Part shown: positions 57,249 to 64,000 of the stretch, piece after piece | Position numbering within the stretch: position 1 is the first letter of the stretch | How the letters are laid out: each line of letters starts with the position of its first letter | Assembly: GCF_000826105.1 (NCBI RefSeq) | Contig: NZ_CCYK01000007.1 | Span: 248,001-312,000, forward strand | Direction of reading: 5' to 3' | DNA: 64,000 nt | Source: Pseudomonas massiliensis | GTDB lineage: Bacteria; Pseudomonadota; Gammaproteobacteria; Pseudomonadales; Pseudomonadaceae | Notes under the pieces: model-generated | Databases searched by the model: none | Told to the model about the DNA's origin: nothing | What the model saw: the letters and a program-made list of their open reading frames with translations, nothing else | Program-made: the position numbers and the translations under genes

Positions 57249-57559
57249 AGTGAAAATGCTCCTGGGGCTGGCAACGGGTATCTGTTACAGCTGAACGCCC
57301 TCCGTATCCCCACTTTGGTTCGCCTACTTCCCAAGGCATGTCGCCGAAAGCAAAAAGGTCACGCCTCCGATGGGGTGACCTCGCTGTCTCGTCGTCAGTA
57401 CTTGAGCCGGATGGATCGTTTCCAGCATGGACGTTCGGCGCGCACTGTAGGGCGTGCGGACGGCGAGATCAATAAAAAATGTCGCGTTTAAATAAATTAA
57501 ACGTCGCATTTAAATAAATTAAACAGACGTGGGGGGCATTCGTTGCCACTGCTCACCCT

Positions 57560-58717
57560 TCAACCCGCCACTTGCTCGGCTGGCGATACGATACTGGTCT
57601 TCATGCCACGCGAGCGCCCGGAGCTGAGGTAGGCGGCGATGGATTCCTGAGTCACTTCGCCAAGAAACACGTTTTCCGCGTTCAACACCGGCAACCAGGC
57701 GCGGTTGAACTCGTACATCCGGGACAACAGGATGCGCAGGTGCTCGTCAGCCGCGGCGGTGGCGTTGAAAGTACGCAGGAAGTCCGCGCAGGTACCCTGC
57801 TGGCGATGCAGGTCGCGTCGGCGTACATAGCCCAGGCCGCGATTATCCGCGTCGGTCACTACCACATAGCGGCGATCAAGCTCGTCCATCAGTTCCAGGG
57901 CCTCGGCCACCGGCGTCTGCGGGCTTACCGAGGGCGCGTTGTCGGCGGCGTCCTCGGCTTTCACCAACAACAGGCGCTTGAGGGTACTGTCCTGGCCCAC
58001 GAAGTTGCTGACGAAGTCGTCCACCGGGTGAGCGAGCAGGGTGTCGGGGTGGTCGATCTGCAGCAGCTTGCCGGCGCGGAAAATGGCGATCTTGTCCCCC
58101 AGCTTCAGTGCTTCGTCGATGTCATGGCTGACCATGATCACCGTCTTGTTCAGGGCGCGCTGCATTTCGAAGAACTCGTTCTGGATCATCTCCCGGTTGA
58201 TCGGGTCCACCGCGCCGAAAGGCTCGTCCATCAACAGCAAAGGCGCTTCGGCGGCCAGGGCACGGATCACGCCGATTCGCTGCTGCTGGCCGCCGGACAG
58301 CTCACGAGGATAGCGGCTCAGGTACTGCTTGGGCTCCAGCTTGATCATGCTCATCAGTTCGCGCGCGCGTTCGCGGCAGCGTTGCTTGTCCCAACCCAGC
58401 AGGCGAGGCACCACGGTGATGTTTTCCTCGATGGTCATGTTGGGGAACAGGCCGATCTGCTGGATCACATAGCCGATCTGACGCCGCAGCGTTACCTCAT
58501 CCAGGGCGCTGGTGTCCTCGCCGTTGATCAGCACCTTGCCCGAGGTAGGCTCGATCAGACGGTTGATCATCTTCAGGGTGGTGCTCTTGCCGCATCCCGA
58601 GGGGCCAAGGAATACGCAGATCTCCCCCTCGTTCACGGTCAGGCTGACCGCATCCACGGCCCGCACGTCCTTGCCATTGCTGGTGAAGGTCTTGGTGAGA
58701 TTTTGCAGTTCGATCAT
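57560..58717 (-). CDS. glycine betaine/choline ABC transporter ATPase (OpuCA/OsmV-like)
   Basis: A 385-residue ABC ATPase with Walker A GPSGCGKST (38-46), signature LSGGQQQR, Walker B LLLMDEPFGAVD and a C-terminal pair of CBS domains (about 265-375), which in OpuC-type systems sense ionic strength. Its start overlaps the permease stop by 4 bases. Last gene of a four-gene unit for osmoprotectant uptake. Confidence 0.93.
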   Translation of the reverse strand: MIELQNLTKTFTSNGKDVRAVDAVSLTVNEGEICVFLGPSGCGKSTTLKMINRLIEPTSGKVLINGEDTSALDEVTLRRQIGYVIQQIGLFPNMTIEENITVVPRLLGWDKQRCRERARELMSMIKLEPKQYLSRYPRELSGGQQQRIGVIRALAAEAPLLLMDEPFGAVDPINREMIQNEFFEMQRALNKTVIMVSHDIDEALKLGDKIAIFRAGKLLQIDHPDTLLAHPVDDFVSNFVGQDSTLKRLLLVKAEDAADNAPSVSPQTPVAEALELMDELDRRYVVVTDADNRGLGYVRRRDLHRQQGTCADFLRTFNATAAADEHLRILLSRMYEFNRAWLPVLNAENVFLGEVTQESIAAYLSSGRSRGMKTSIVSPAEQVAG

Positions 58718-59367
58718 TTGAGCAGCCCCTTTGGCGTCAGCGAGCGTTGCAGTGCCTGCAGCAGCAGGTCGGCGATGATGGCGAGCACGCTCACCAGGAC
58801 CGCGCCCACCACCAGCATCGACATGTCGCTACGGCTGATGGAAGTGAGGATAAGCACACCGAGGCCGCCGGCCCCGATGGTTGCGGCGATGGTCATGACA
58901 CCAATGTTCATTACCACGGCGGTACGCACGCCGGCCAGGATTACCGGTACCGCGATCGGCAGTTCGACCATGCGCAGGCGCTGGCCGAAGGTCATGCCGA
59001 TGCCCTTGGCGGCTTCGCGGATACCGGGTTCGACGTTGGTCAATGCCAGGTAGGTGTTGCGCAGGATGGGCAGCAGCGAATAGAGAAACACTGCGGTGAT
59101 GGCCGGCAACGGCCCCAGGCCTTGGCCAAACCTGGAATAGAAGGGCAGCAACAGGCCAAAGAGCGCGATGGACGGGATGGTCAGCAGCACAGTGGCGGCA
59201 GCTTGCAGGGGGCCGGCCAGTACGGGAAAACGGGTCATGAGAATCCCCGTCGGCACGCCGATGAGAATTGCCAGGCCAACGGCAATGCCTACCAGCATCA
59301 CGTGTTGCCCGGTGAGCTGCAGCACCTGCTGCCAATCTATGTGCTGGAAGGTCGCGAGCCAGTTCAT
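58714..59367 (-). CDS. betaine ABC transporter permease (OpuCB-like)
   Basis: A 217-residue inner-membrane permease with about six helices. The EAA-type coupling loop is GIREAAKGIGMTFGQRLRMVELPIAVPVILAG, which docks the ATPase. It overlaps the ATPase gene and the binding-protein gene by 4 bases each. Confidence 0.92.
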   Translation of the reverse strand: MNWLATFQHIDWQQVLQLTGQHVMLVGIAVGLAILIGVPTGILMTRFPVLAGPLQAAATVLLTIPSIALFGLLLPFYSRFGQGLGPLPAITAVFLYSLLPILRNTYLALTNVEPGIREAAKGIGMTFGQRLRMVELPIAVPVILAGVRTAVVMNIGVMTIAATIGAGGLGVLILTSISRSDMSMLVVGAVLVSVLAIIADLLLQALQRSLTPKGLLK

Positions 59368-60272
59368 TTCGCCTCCTTCAGTTCAGGGTGCTGGGCCAGG
59401 AAGGCTTCGGCCACCGCCCCGGGGTTCTGGTGATCCACGTCTACCTTGGCGTTGAGCTGGCGCATGGTGGCGTTGTCCAGCAGTTCGGCCAGTGGCTTGA
59501 GCAGCCTGGCCAGTTCCGGATGCTGGTCGAGCACAGCCTTGCGCACCACGGGCGCGGCCGTGTAATCGGGAAAGTAGTGCCTGTCGTCTTCGAGCACCTT
59601 GAGCTTGAACGCGTCCAGACGCCCATCCGTGGTGTATACCAGGCCGGTGAAGACCTGGCCGTTGCGCAAGGCGGTATAGACCAGCCCGGCATCCATCTGG
59701 CGAATATCCCGGCGCTTGAAGGCCAGGCCATAAGCCTCCGTCAGCCCGACCAGCCCGTCCGGGCGGTTGGCGAACTCGGTGTCCAGGGCCAGCACGTGGC
59801 CTTTGTCCTGTTCGTGTTTCACCAGGTCATTGAGCTGGGTGATGGTGCTGACTTCGGGATACCGGTGGGCAATCTTGTCCGGCAGCGCCAGGGCGTAGGT
59901 GTTGTTGAACTTCGAAGGCGACAGCCACACCAGCCCCTTGCGGGCGTCCAGTTCCTTGACTCGGGCATAGGTGGCGTCGCTGTCGAGCTTTTCGTTCACA
60001 TGGTTGTACGACACCAGGGAAACACCGGTGTACTCCCAGAGCAGGTCCAGTTGGCCACTCTCCTGGGCGCTGCGGGCGATATTGCTGCCCAGCCCGCCGG
60101 TGATCTCCGTGCGGTAGCCCTTGGTGGCCAGGTACTTGGAAGTCAGTGTCGCCAGCACCGTCTGCTCGGTGAACACCCGGGCGCCGATGCGCAGCAGGGG
60201 TGTGTCATCCGCGGCCTGGGCAATACCCGTGAACAGCAGGGCTGCCGTCAGCAGCCAGCCTGTCTTGATCAT
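59364..60272 (-). CDS. betaine/choline-binding protein (OpuCC/OsmX-like)
   Basis: A 302-residue periplasmic binding protein, signal peptide ending at AQAADD (about 20). Family stretches: IGARVFTEQTVLATLTSKYLATKGY, GLGSNIARSAQESGQLDLLWEYTGV and VYTALRNGQVFTGLVYTTDGRL. In this family aromatic residues form the cage for the quaternary amine. The ATG at 60272 follows AAGGAA. It comes between the two permease genes. Confidence 0.93.
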   Translation of the reverse strand: MIKTGWLLTAALLFTGIAQAADDTPLLRIGARVFTEQTVLATLTSKYLATKGYRTEITGGLGSNIARSAQESGQLDLLWEYTGVSLVSYNHVNEKLDSDATYARVKELDARKGLVWLSPSKFNNTYALALPDKIAHRYPEVSTITQLNDLVKHEQDKGHVLALDTEFANRPDGLVGLTEAYGLAFKRRDIRQMDAGLVYTALRNGQVFTGLVYTTDGRLDAFKLKVLEDDRHYFPDYTAAPVVRKAVLDQHPELARLLKPLAELLDNATMRQLNAKVDVDHQNPGAVAEAFLAQHPELKEAK

Positions 60273-60288
60273 CTGTTCATTCCTTGTG

Positions 60289-61008
60289 TTAGCGGGCCGG
60301 GGCCAGGCCGCGTTCGAGCCAGGTGCGGCTGATCCACAGCACCAGGCCATCCAGGGCGAGCGCCAGTAGGGCAGTGCAGGCGGCCCCCAGCACCAGCTGA
60401 GGCTGGTTGTTCAGGGCGATGCCAGGGAATATCAGGCTGCCCAGGCTGTTGGCGCCGATCAGGAACGACAGGGGGGCAGTGCCCACGTTCAGGGCCAAAG
60501 CCACGCGTACCCCGCCAATGATGATGGGAACGGCATTGGGCAACTCCACCTGCCAGAGGGTCTGGGCCGGGGTCATTCCGATGCCCGTGGCGGCTTCCTT
60601 GAGCGAGGCGGGTACGTTCTTCAAGCCTTCGTAGGTGTTGCGCACGATGGGCAGCAAGGAGGCGAGGAATAGCGCGAGAATGGCCGGGCCACTGCCGATG
60701 CCCAGAATGCCGAGGGCGATGGCCAGCACGGCCAGGGGTGGCACCGTGTTGCCGATGTTGAACACCTGCATGAAGCGTTCGGCGCTGTGGGCTCGGGCCG
60801 GGCGGCTGAGCCATATGCCGGCAGGGATGCCTACAAATAGGGCAGCCAGCATCGAAACCAGTACGAGTTCCAGGTGAGCCTGCAGGTAGAACAGCAAGTC
60901 ATCCTGATAGTGTTTCAGCGTGTCTATGCCAATCCAGTGGATCAGCAGGGCCAGGACGGCGAGCACAGCGGCGCCCCCTGCCAGGCCCGTTCCATAGCGT
61001 GTGGCCAC
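60289..61008 (-). CDS. betaine ABC transporter permease (OpuCD-like)
   Basis: A 239-residue permease with about six helices and the coupling loop ASLKEAATGIGMTPAQTLWQVELPNAVPIIIGG. The GTG at 61008 follows CAGGAGA and begins VATRYGTGL; a frame to 61173 was rejected as not coding. First gene of the transport operon, so its promoter lies between 61009 and 61262. Confidence 0.92.
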   Translation of the reverse strand: MATRYGTGLAGGAAVLAVLALLIHWIGIDTLKHYQDDLLFYLQAHLELVLVSMLAALFVGIPAGIWLSRPARAHSAERFMQVFNIGNTVPPLAVLAIALGILGIGSGPAILALFLASLLPIVRNTYEGLKNVPASLKEAATGIGMTPAQTLWQVELPNAVPIIIGGVRVALALNVGTAPLSFLIGANSLGSLIFPGIALNNQPQLVLGAACTALLALALDGLVLWISRTWLERGLAPAR

Positions 61009-61261
61009 AGACGTCTCCTGTCGTATCAGTCTGCGCGGGTGCGTTGGCCTGGCCATGAAGGCTCGCGAACCACACCGGCGCGAATAGCGGTCGGCCTGCC
61101 CCGGATAGAGGTCTGGCACAACCATGAGCACGGCCTCGTCAGGCCGAAAACGCACGTTGTCGCTGCCACGCAAGCGAAGCGGTCACGCGGCAATGGACGG
61201 CTCCATGGTTTCAAAGGTTCCCATAACCCCGGCACGGCTGGCCACCCCGGAAAATGCCAAT
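61009..61261. other. promoter region of the betaine transporter operon
   Basis: These 253 bases separate the leftward transporter operon from rightward sequence. No gene, tRNA or strong hairpin is seen. Confidence 0.45.
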
Positions 61262-61306
61262 GGGTGAGAACGCTCGTTGAACTGGGCTATAATCTGTGCC
61301 CTTTTT
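61262..61306 (+). repeat. duplicated prfC promoter, copy 1
   Basis: A 45-base sequence identical to 61818-61862 except for one base (T at 61277 against C at 61833). It contains TATAAT at 61288-61293, a perfect -10 element, without a good -35. It lies upstream of the antitoxin remnant and probably drives it. Confidence 0.9.
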
Positions 61307-61339
61307 CACGAACCGCGCTCGATGCAAGCGCGTGAAAAA
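61301..61339 (+). promoter_or_regulatory. two-part leader hairpin after promoter copy 1
   Basis: CTTTTTCA pairs with TGAAAAAG, and within it CGCGCT pairs with AGCGCG, leaving a small 5' bulge and a 7-base loop. It starts about 8 bases after the -10 element, so it forms at the very 5' end of the transcript. It may be a leader structure or an end of the inserted segment. Confidence 0.45.
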
Positions 61340-61414
61340 GCTGAAGGGCTTTGATCAAGAGCGCGGATGCGCGCTTTGAACGGTATCTGGGCGCACTTAG
61401 AAAAGGGCAAGACA

Positions 61415-61624
61415 ATGGCTAAGTCACTCGACCACGTGATGAAAGGACTTCCTCCTGCTCGCCAACAAATGATCGAGCAGCGGGGCGCGGAGCTCATTGC
61501 GGAACACACGCTGCGCGAGTACGTGGAAGCGATGGGTGGGACGCTGGAACTGGTTGCCCGGCTTCCCGGTCGTGGTCCCGTAAGGCTGGAAGGTCTTGGC
61601 GACCTGAACGCGGACCTCAAGTAA
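61415..61624 (+). pseudogene. HTH-less remnant of an XRE/HigA-type antitoxin
   Basis: A 69-residue frame with the start and end of a familiar XRE antitoxin. The N-terminal part is MAKSLDHVMKGLPPARQQMI and the C-terminal part YVEAMGGTLELVARLPGRGP, then VRLEGLGDL. The intervening helix-turn-helix, normally between LIAE.TLRE and TLRxYVEAMGG, is missing, with the two parts joined at TLRE. Recombination between the two TLR sites would produce this in-frame deletion. It cannot bind DNA as the full protein does. No intact toxin gene is adjacent. It may be a dead remnant or a small protein with residual toxin-binding ability. Confidence 0.75.
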
Positions 61625-61817
61625 GAAACAGGGCTGGCCTGACGGTTGGCCTCCTGGTTTGCAGCCAGACACTTTTTGCCTACCGCCCAGGTCAAAGCTA
61701 TCGACAGCGTACCGACCGCTCCCCCATCGAAAGAAGCCAGTAGGAAGTTAGCGGGTAATGCTGGATATAGGGATAATAGCCCCATCGTCAGGGGCTCCTT
61801 GCCCGTAGTCGCCAAAC

Positions 61818-61862
61818 GGGTGAGAACGCTCGCTGAACTGGGCTATAATCTGTGCCCTTTTT
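61818..61862 (+). promoter_or_regulatory. prfC promoter, copy 2
   Basis: The second copy of the 45-base promoter repeat, with TATAAT at 61844-61849, 38 bases upstream of the prfC start. The -35 region is weak. This position makes it the native prfC promoter, and copy 1 the displaced duplicate. Confidence 0.8.
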
Positions 61863-61886
61863 TGTTCAGCTCCCGGGCGATTTTCC

Positions 61887-63470
61887 ATGACCCAGCAGGC
61901 CGCCGAAGTCGCGAAGCGCCGTACCTTCGCAATCATTTCCCACCCCGACGCCGGTAAAACCACCATCACTGAAAAGCTGTTGCTGATGGGCAAGGCGATC
62001 GCCGTGGCCGGTACGGTCAAGTCGCGTAAATCCGACCGACACGCCACTTCCGACTGGATGGAAATGGAAAAGCAGCGGGGTATCTCCATCACCACCTCGG
62101 TCATGCAGTTCCCTTACCGCGAGCACATGATCAACCTACTCGACACCCCCGGTCACGAAGACTTCTCCGAAGACACCTACCGCACCCTGACCGCGGTGGA
62201 CTCGGCGCTGATGGTGCTCGACGGCGGCAAGGGCGTGGAGCCGCGTACCATCGCGCTGATGGACGTGTGCCGCCTGCGCGACACGCCCATCGTTAGCTTC
62301 ATCAACAAGCTGGACCGGGACATCCGCGACCCCATCGAGTTGCTGGACGAGATCGAGGCCGTGCTGAAGATCAAGGCCGCGCCCATCACCTGGCCCATCG
62401 GTTGCTATCGGGACTTCAAGGGCGTCTATCACCTGGAAGGCGACTACATCATCGTCTATACGCCGGGGCATGGTCACGAGCGCACCGAGGCCAGGATCAT
62501 CGAGAAGCTGGACTCTGACGAAGCCCGCGCTCACCTGGGTGACGAGTACGAGCGCTTCATCGAGCAGCTCGAGCTGGTGCAAGGCGCCTGCCACCCGTTC
62601 GATGCCGACGAATTCATGAACGGCCAGCTCACGCCCGTGTTCTTCGGTACCGCCCTGGGCAACTTCGGGGTGGACCACGTGCTCGACGCGGTGGTCGACT
62701 GGGCGCCCCGCCCCTTGCCTCGCGTGGCCCACGAGCGCTCGGTCGAGCCCACCGAAGAGAAGTTCTCCGGTTTCGTGTTCAAGATCCAGGCGAACATGGA
62801 CCCCAAGCACCGGGACCGTATCGCGTTCATGCGCATCTGTTCGGGCCGCTACGAACAGGGCATGAAACTGCGTCATGTGCGTACCGGCAAGGACCTGCGC
62901 ATCGGCGACGCCCTGACCTTCTTCTCCTCGGAGCGTGAGCAACTGGTGGAAGCCTTCGCCGGCGACATCATCGGCCTGCATAACCATGGCACCATCCAGA
63001 TCGGCGATACCTTCACCGAAGGCGAGAGCCTGGGCTTCACCGGCATTCCACACTTTGCCCCGGAGCTGTTCCGCCGCGTGCGTCTGAAGGACCCGCTCAA
63101 GTCCAAGCAGTTGCGCCAGGGCTTGCAGCAGCTGGCCGAGGAGGGCGCTACCCAGGTGTTCTTCCCCGAGCGCAGCAACGACATCATTCTTGGCGCGGTG
63201 GGGGTGCTTCAGTTCGACGTGGTCGCCAGCCGCCTGAAGGAAGAGTACAAGGTCGAATGCGCCTACGAGCCGGTCACCGTATGGTCGGCGCGCTGGATCT
63301 CCTGCGACGATAAGAAAAAGCTCGAGGAATTCAAGAACAAGGCGGTCGAGAACCTGGCGGTGGATGGCGGTGGCCACCTTACCTACCTGGCCCCTACCCG
63401 GGTCAACCTGTCGGTGATGGAAGAACGCTGGCCTGACGTCAGTTTCCGCGCCACTCGCGAACATCATTGA
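61887..63470 (+). CDS. prfC: peptide chain release factor 3
   Basis: GTPase that recycles RF1/RF2 from the ribosome after peptide release. It has 527 residues with G1 SHPDAGKTT, a switch II region [20 protein letters not shown] (G4), then the beta-barrel and C-terminal domains ([40 protein letters not shown]). All motifs distinguish RF3 from EF-G. The gene is single, under the promoter at 61818. Confidence 0.98.
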   Translation: MTQQAAEVAKRRTFAIISHPDAGKTTITEKLLLMGKAIAVAGTVKSRKSDRHATSDWMEMEKQRGISITTSVMQFPYREHMINLLDTPGHEDFSEDTYRTLTAVDSALMVLDGGKGVEPRTIALMDVCRLRDTPIVSFINKLDRDIRDPIELLDEIEAVLKIKAAPITWPIGCYRDFKGVYHLEGDYIIVYTPGHGHERTEARIIEKLDSDEARAHLGDEYERFIEQLELVQGACHPFDADEFMNGQLTPVFFGTALGNFGVDHVLDAVVDWAPRPLPRVAHERSVEPTEEKFSGFVFKIQANMDPKHRDRIAFMRICSGRYEQGMKLRHVRTGKDLRIGDALTFFSSEREQLVEAFAGDIIGLHNHGTIQIGDTFTEGESLGFTGIPHFAPELFRRVRLKDPLKSKQLRQGLQQLAEEGATQVFFPERSNDIILGAVGVLQFDVVASRLKEEYKVECAYEPVTVWSARWISCDDKKKLEEFKNKAVENLAVDGGGHLTYLAPTRVNLSVMEERWPDVSFRATREHH

Positions 63471-63494
63471 TCCGTAGCGCTTACGGACTATGCT

Positions 63495-63519
63495 GGGCCT
63501 TTCCCTCCATGAAAGGCCC
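63495..63519 (+). promoter_or_regulatory. hairpin sequestering the ribosome site of the next gene
   Basis: GGGCCTTT and AAAGGCCC form a perfect 8-base-pair stem with a 9-base loop, ending 5 bases before the ATG at 63525. The only Shine-Dalgarno-like sequence, AAAGG at 63512-63516, lies inside the 3' arm. It may also terminate prfC, since it follows the stop by about 25 bases. Confidence 0.5.
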
Positions 63520-63524
63520 TTCGC

Positions 63525-63848
63525 ATGATCAAGGTTTCCGTGCTCTACCCCAACGCCACCGGCGCCACCTTCGACCACGAGTACTACCTCAAGACCCACA
63601 TGGCACTGGTAAAGGAGCGTTTCGGTCCCAACCTGCTTGGCTACAGCGTGGATCGCGGTCTTGCCGGGGATGATGGCGCCACGCCGCCGCTCTATGTGAC
63701 CCAATGCAACCTGTACTTCGAATCCATGGCCAGCCTTGGAGCGGTCATGGGTGCCCATGGCGGTGAGCTCAACGCCGACGTGCCCAACTTCACCAATATC
63801 ACCCCGGTCACCCAGCTCAGCGAAGTGCTGGTGGACAACCGCCCATAA
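63525..63848 (+). CDS. EthD-family protein
   Basis: A 107-residue dimeric alpha-beta-barrel protein of the EthD family: the N-terminal MIKVSVLYPN, FDHEYYLKTHMALVKERFG with its conserved HMxLV pattern, and the C-terminal NFTNITPVTQLSEVL. Family members accompany ether and ring-degrading enzymes, but many are of unknown role. Translation may be limited by the hairpin at 63495-63519. Confidence 0.85.
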   Translation: MIKVSVLYPNATGATFDHEYYLKTHMALVKERFGPNLLGYSVDRGLAGDDGATPPLYVTQCNLYFESMASLGAVMGAHGGELNADVPNFTNITPVTQLSEVLVDNRP

Positions 63849-63866
63849 CCTCAGGCTGGGGGCCGC

Positions 63867-64000
63867 TCAGCCCTCGCGCTTCATCCGTTCCCGGATGCCG
63901 CCGTCCACGCCCTGGCCTTGCTCCACGGGTCGATGCAGGGTGCCAGACGTGGGCGTGGCGGCAGGGTGCATTTCGATTTCCGCTTTCTCAAGAATCAGCC
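63867..64000 (-). CDS. 3' end of a gene continuing beyond the window
   Basis: On the minus strand an open frame enters from the right edge and ends at a TGA (63869-63867). The last residues read LILEKAEIEMHPAATPTSGT, then LHRPVEQGQGVDGGIRERM and KREG. No family can be named from 44 codons. The lack of any other frame and the typical codon use support it as real. Confidence 0.5.
   Translation of the reverse strand, partial: LILEKAEIEMHPAATPTSGTLHRPVEQGQGVDGGIRERMKREG

Noticed and set aside
57572..59053. 493-codon frame antisense to the betaine ABC genes
   Set aside because: Crosses two well-supported genes in the opposite direction with no domain or ribosome site.
62136..63758. 540-codon open frame antisense to prfC
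   Set aside because: It mirrors the prfC codons, has no family features, and prfC is certain.

Overview
The window is chromosomal DNA of a Pseudomonas. GC-rich codon use, the pilA/tRNA-Thr/nadC/DUF1631/ampD/ampE order, the fruR-fruBKA operon with a Cra operator, the piuB/piuA/piuC/Sel1/speC block and prfC all point there. The putida/fulva side of the genus is plausible, but the species cannot be read from the sequence.

Layout. 0-1.1 kb: two tandem type IV pilins and a tRNA-Thr. 1.2-1.8 kb: a ParE/RHH toxin-antitoxin pair. 1.9-7.8 kb: an orphan arsenite pump, two chemoreceptors and an EAL phosphodiesterase. 7.8-14.2 kb: a cupin regulator, nadC, DUF1631, ampD, ampE and a TatD nuclease. 14.1-21.1 kb: the complete fructose PTS with its regulator. 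21.2-24.1 kb: a TRAP transporter. 24.6-28.1 kb: phoD, vapBC and msrA. 28.3-30.0 kb: three genes of unknown function. 30.2-46.1 kb: a catabolic island. 46.1-48.8 kb: an IS2-like remnant and an AT-richer RTX protein gene. 49.0-57.3 kb: the piu siderophore-iron block and speC. 57.5-61.0 kb: an OpuC/OsmU-type betaine ABC transporter. 61.2-64 kb: an antitoxin that has lost its helix-turn-helix, prfC, an EthD-like gene and the tail of one more gene.

How it works together. In P. aeruginosa the pilA-nadC-ampDE block lies next to the speC-piu block. Here about 35 kb of fructose, transport and accessory genes separate them. The catabolic island has two FAD oxidoreductases, two VOC enzymes (one with an extradiol-dioxygenase-like H-H-E triad), a FAH-family hydrolase, an alpha/beta hydrolase, three dehydrogenase/SDR-type enzymes plus a histidinol-dehydrogenase-like enzyme, a lactonase, an MFS importer, an OprB-type porin and two regulators (HxlR, LysR). 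This reads as uptake, ring hydroxylation/cleavage and sugar-acid-like processing of one unidentified compound.

The most unusual structural signal is a repeated architecture. The fruA 3' end flanks the TRAP operon twice, a diverged phoD 3' end lies beyond vapBC-msrA, and the prfC promoter is duplicated around the antitoxin remnant. In each case accessory cargo sits between two copies of core-gene sequence, with no transposase or integrase visible.
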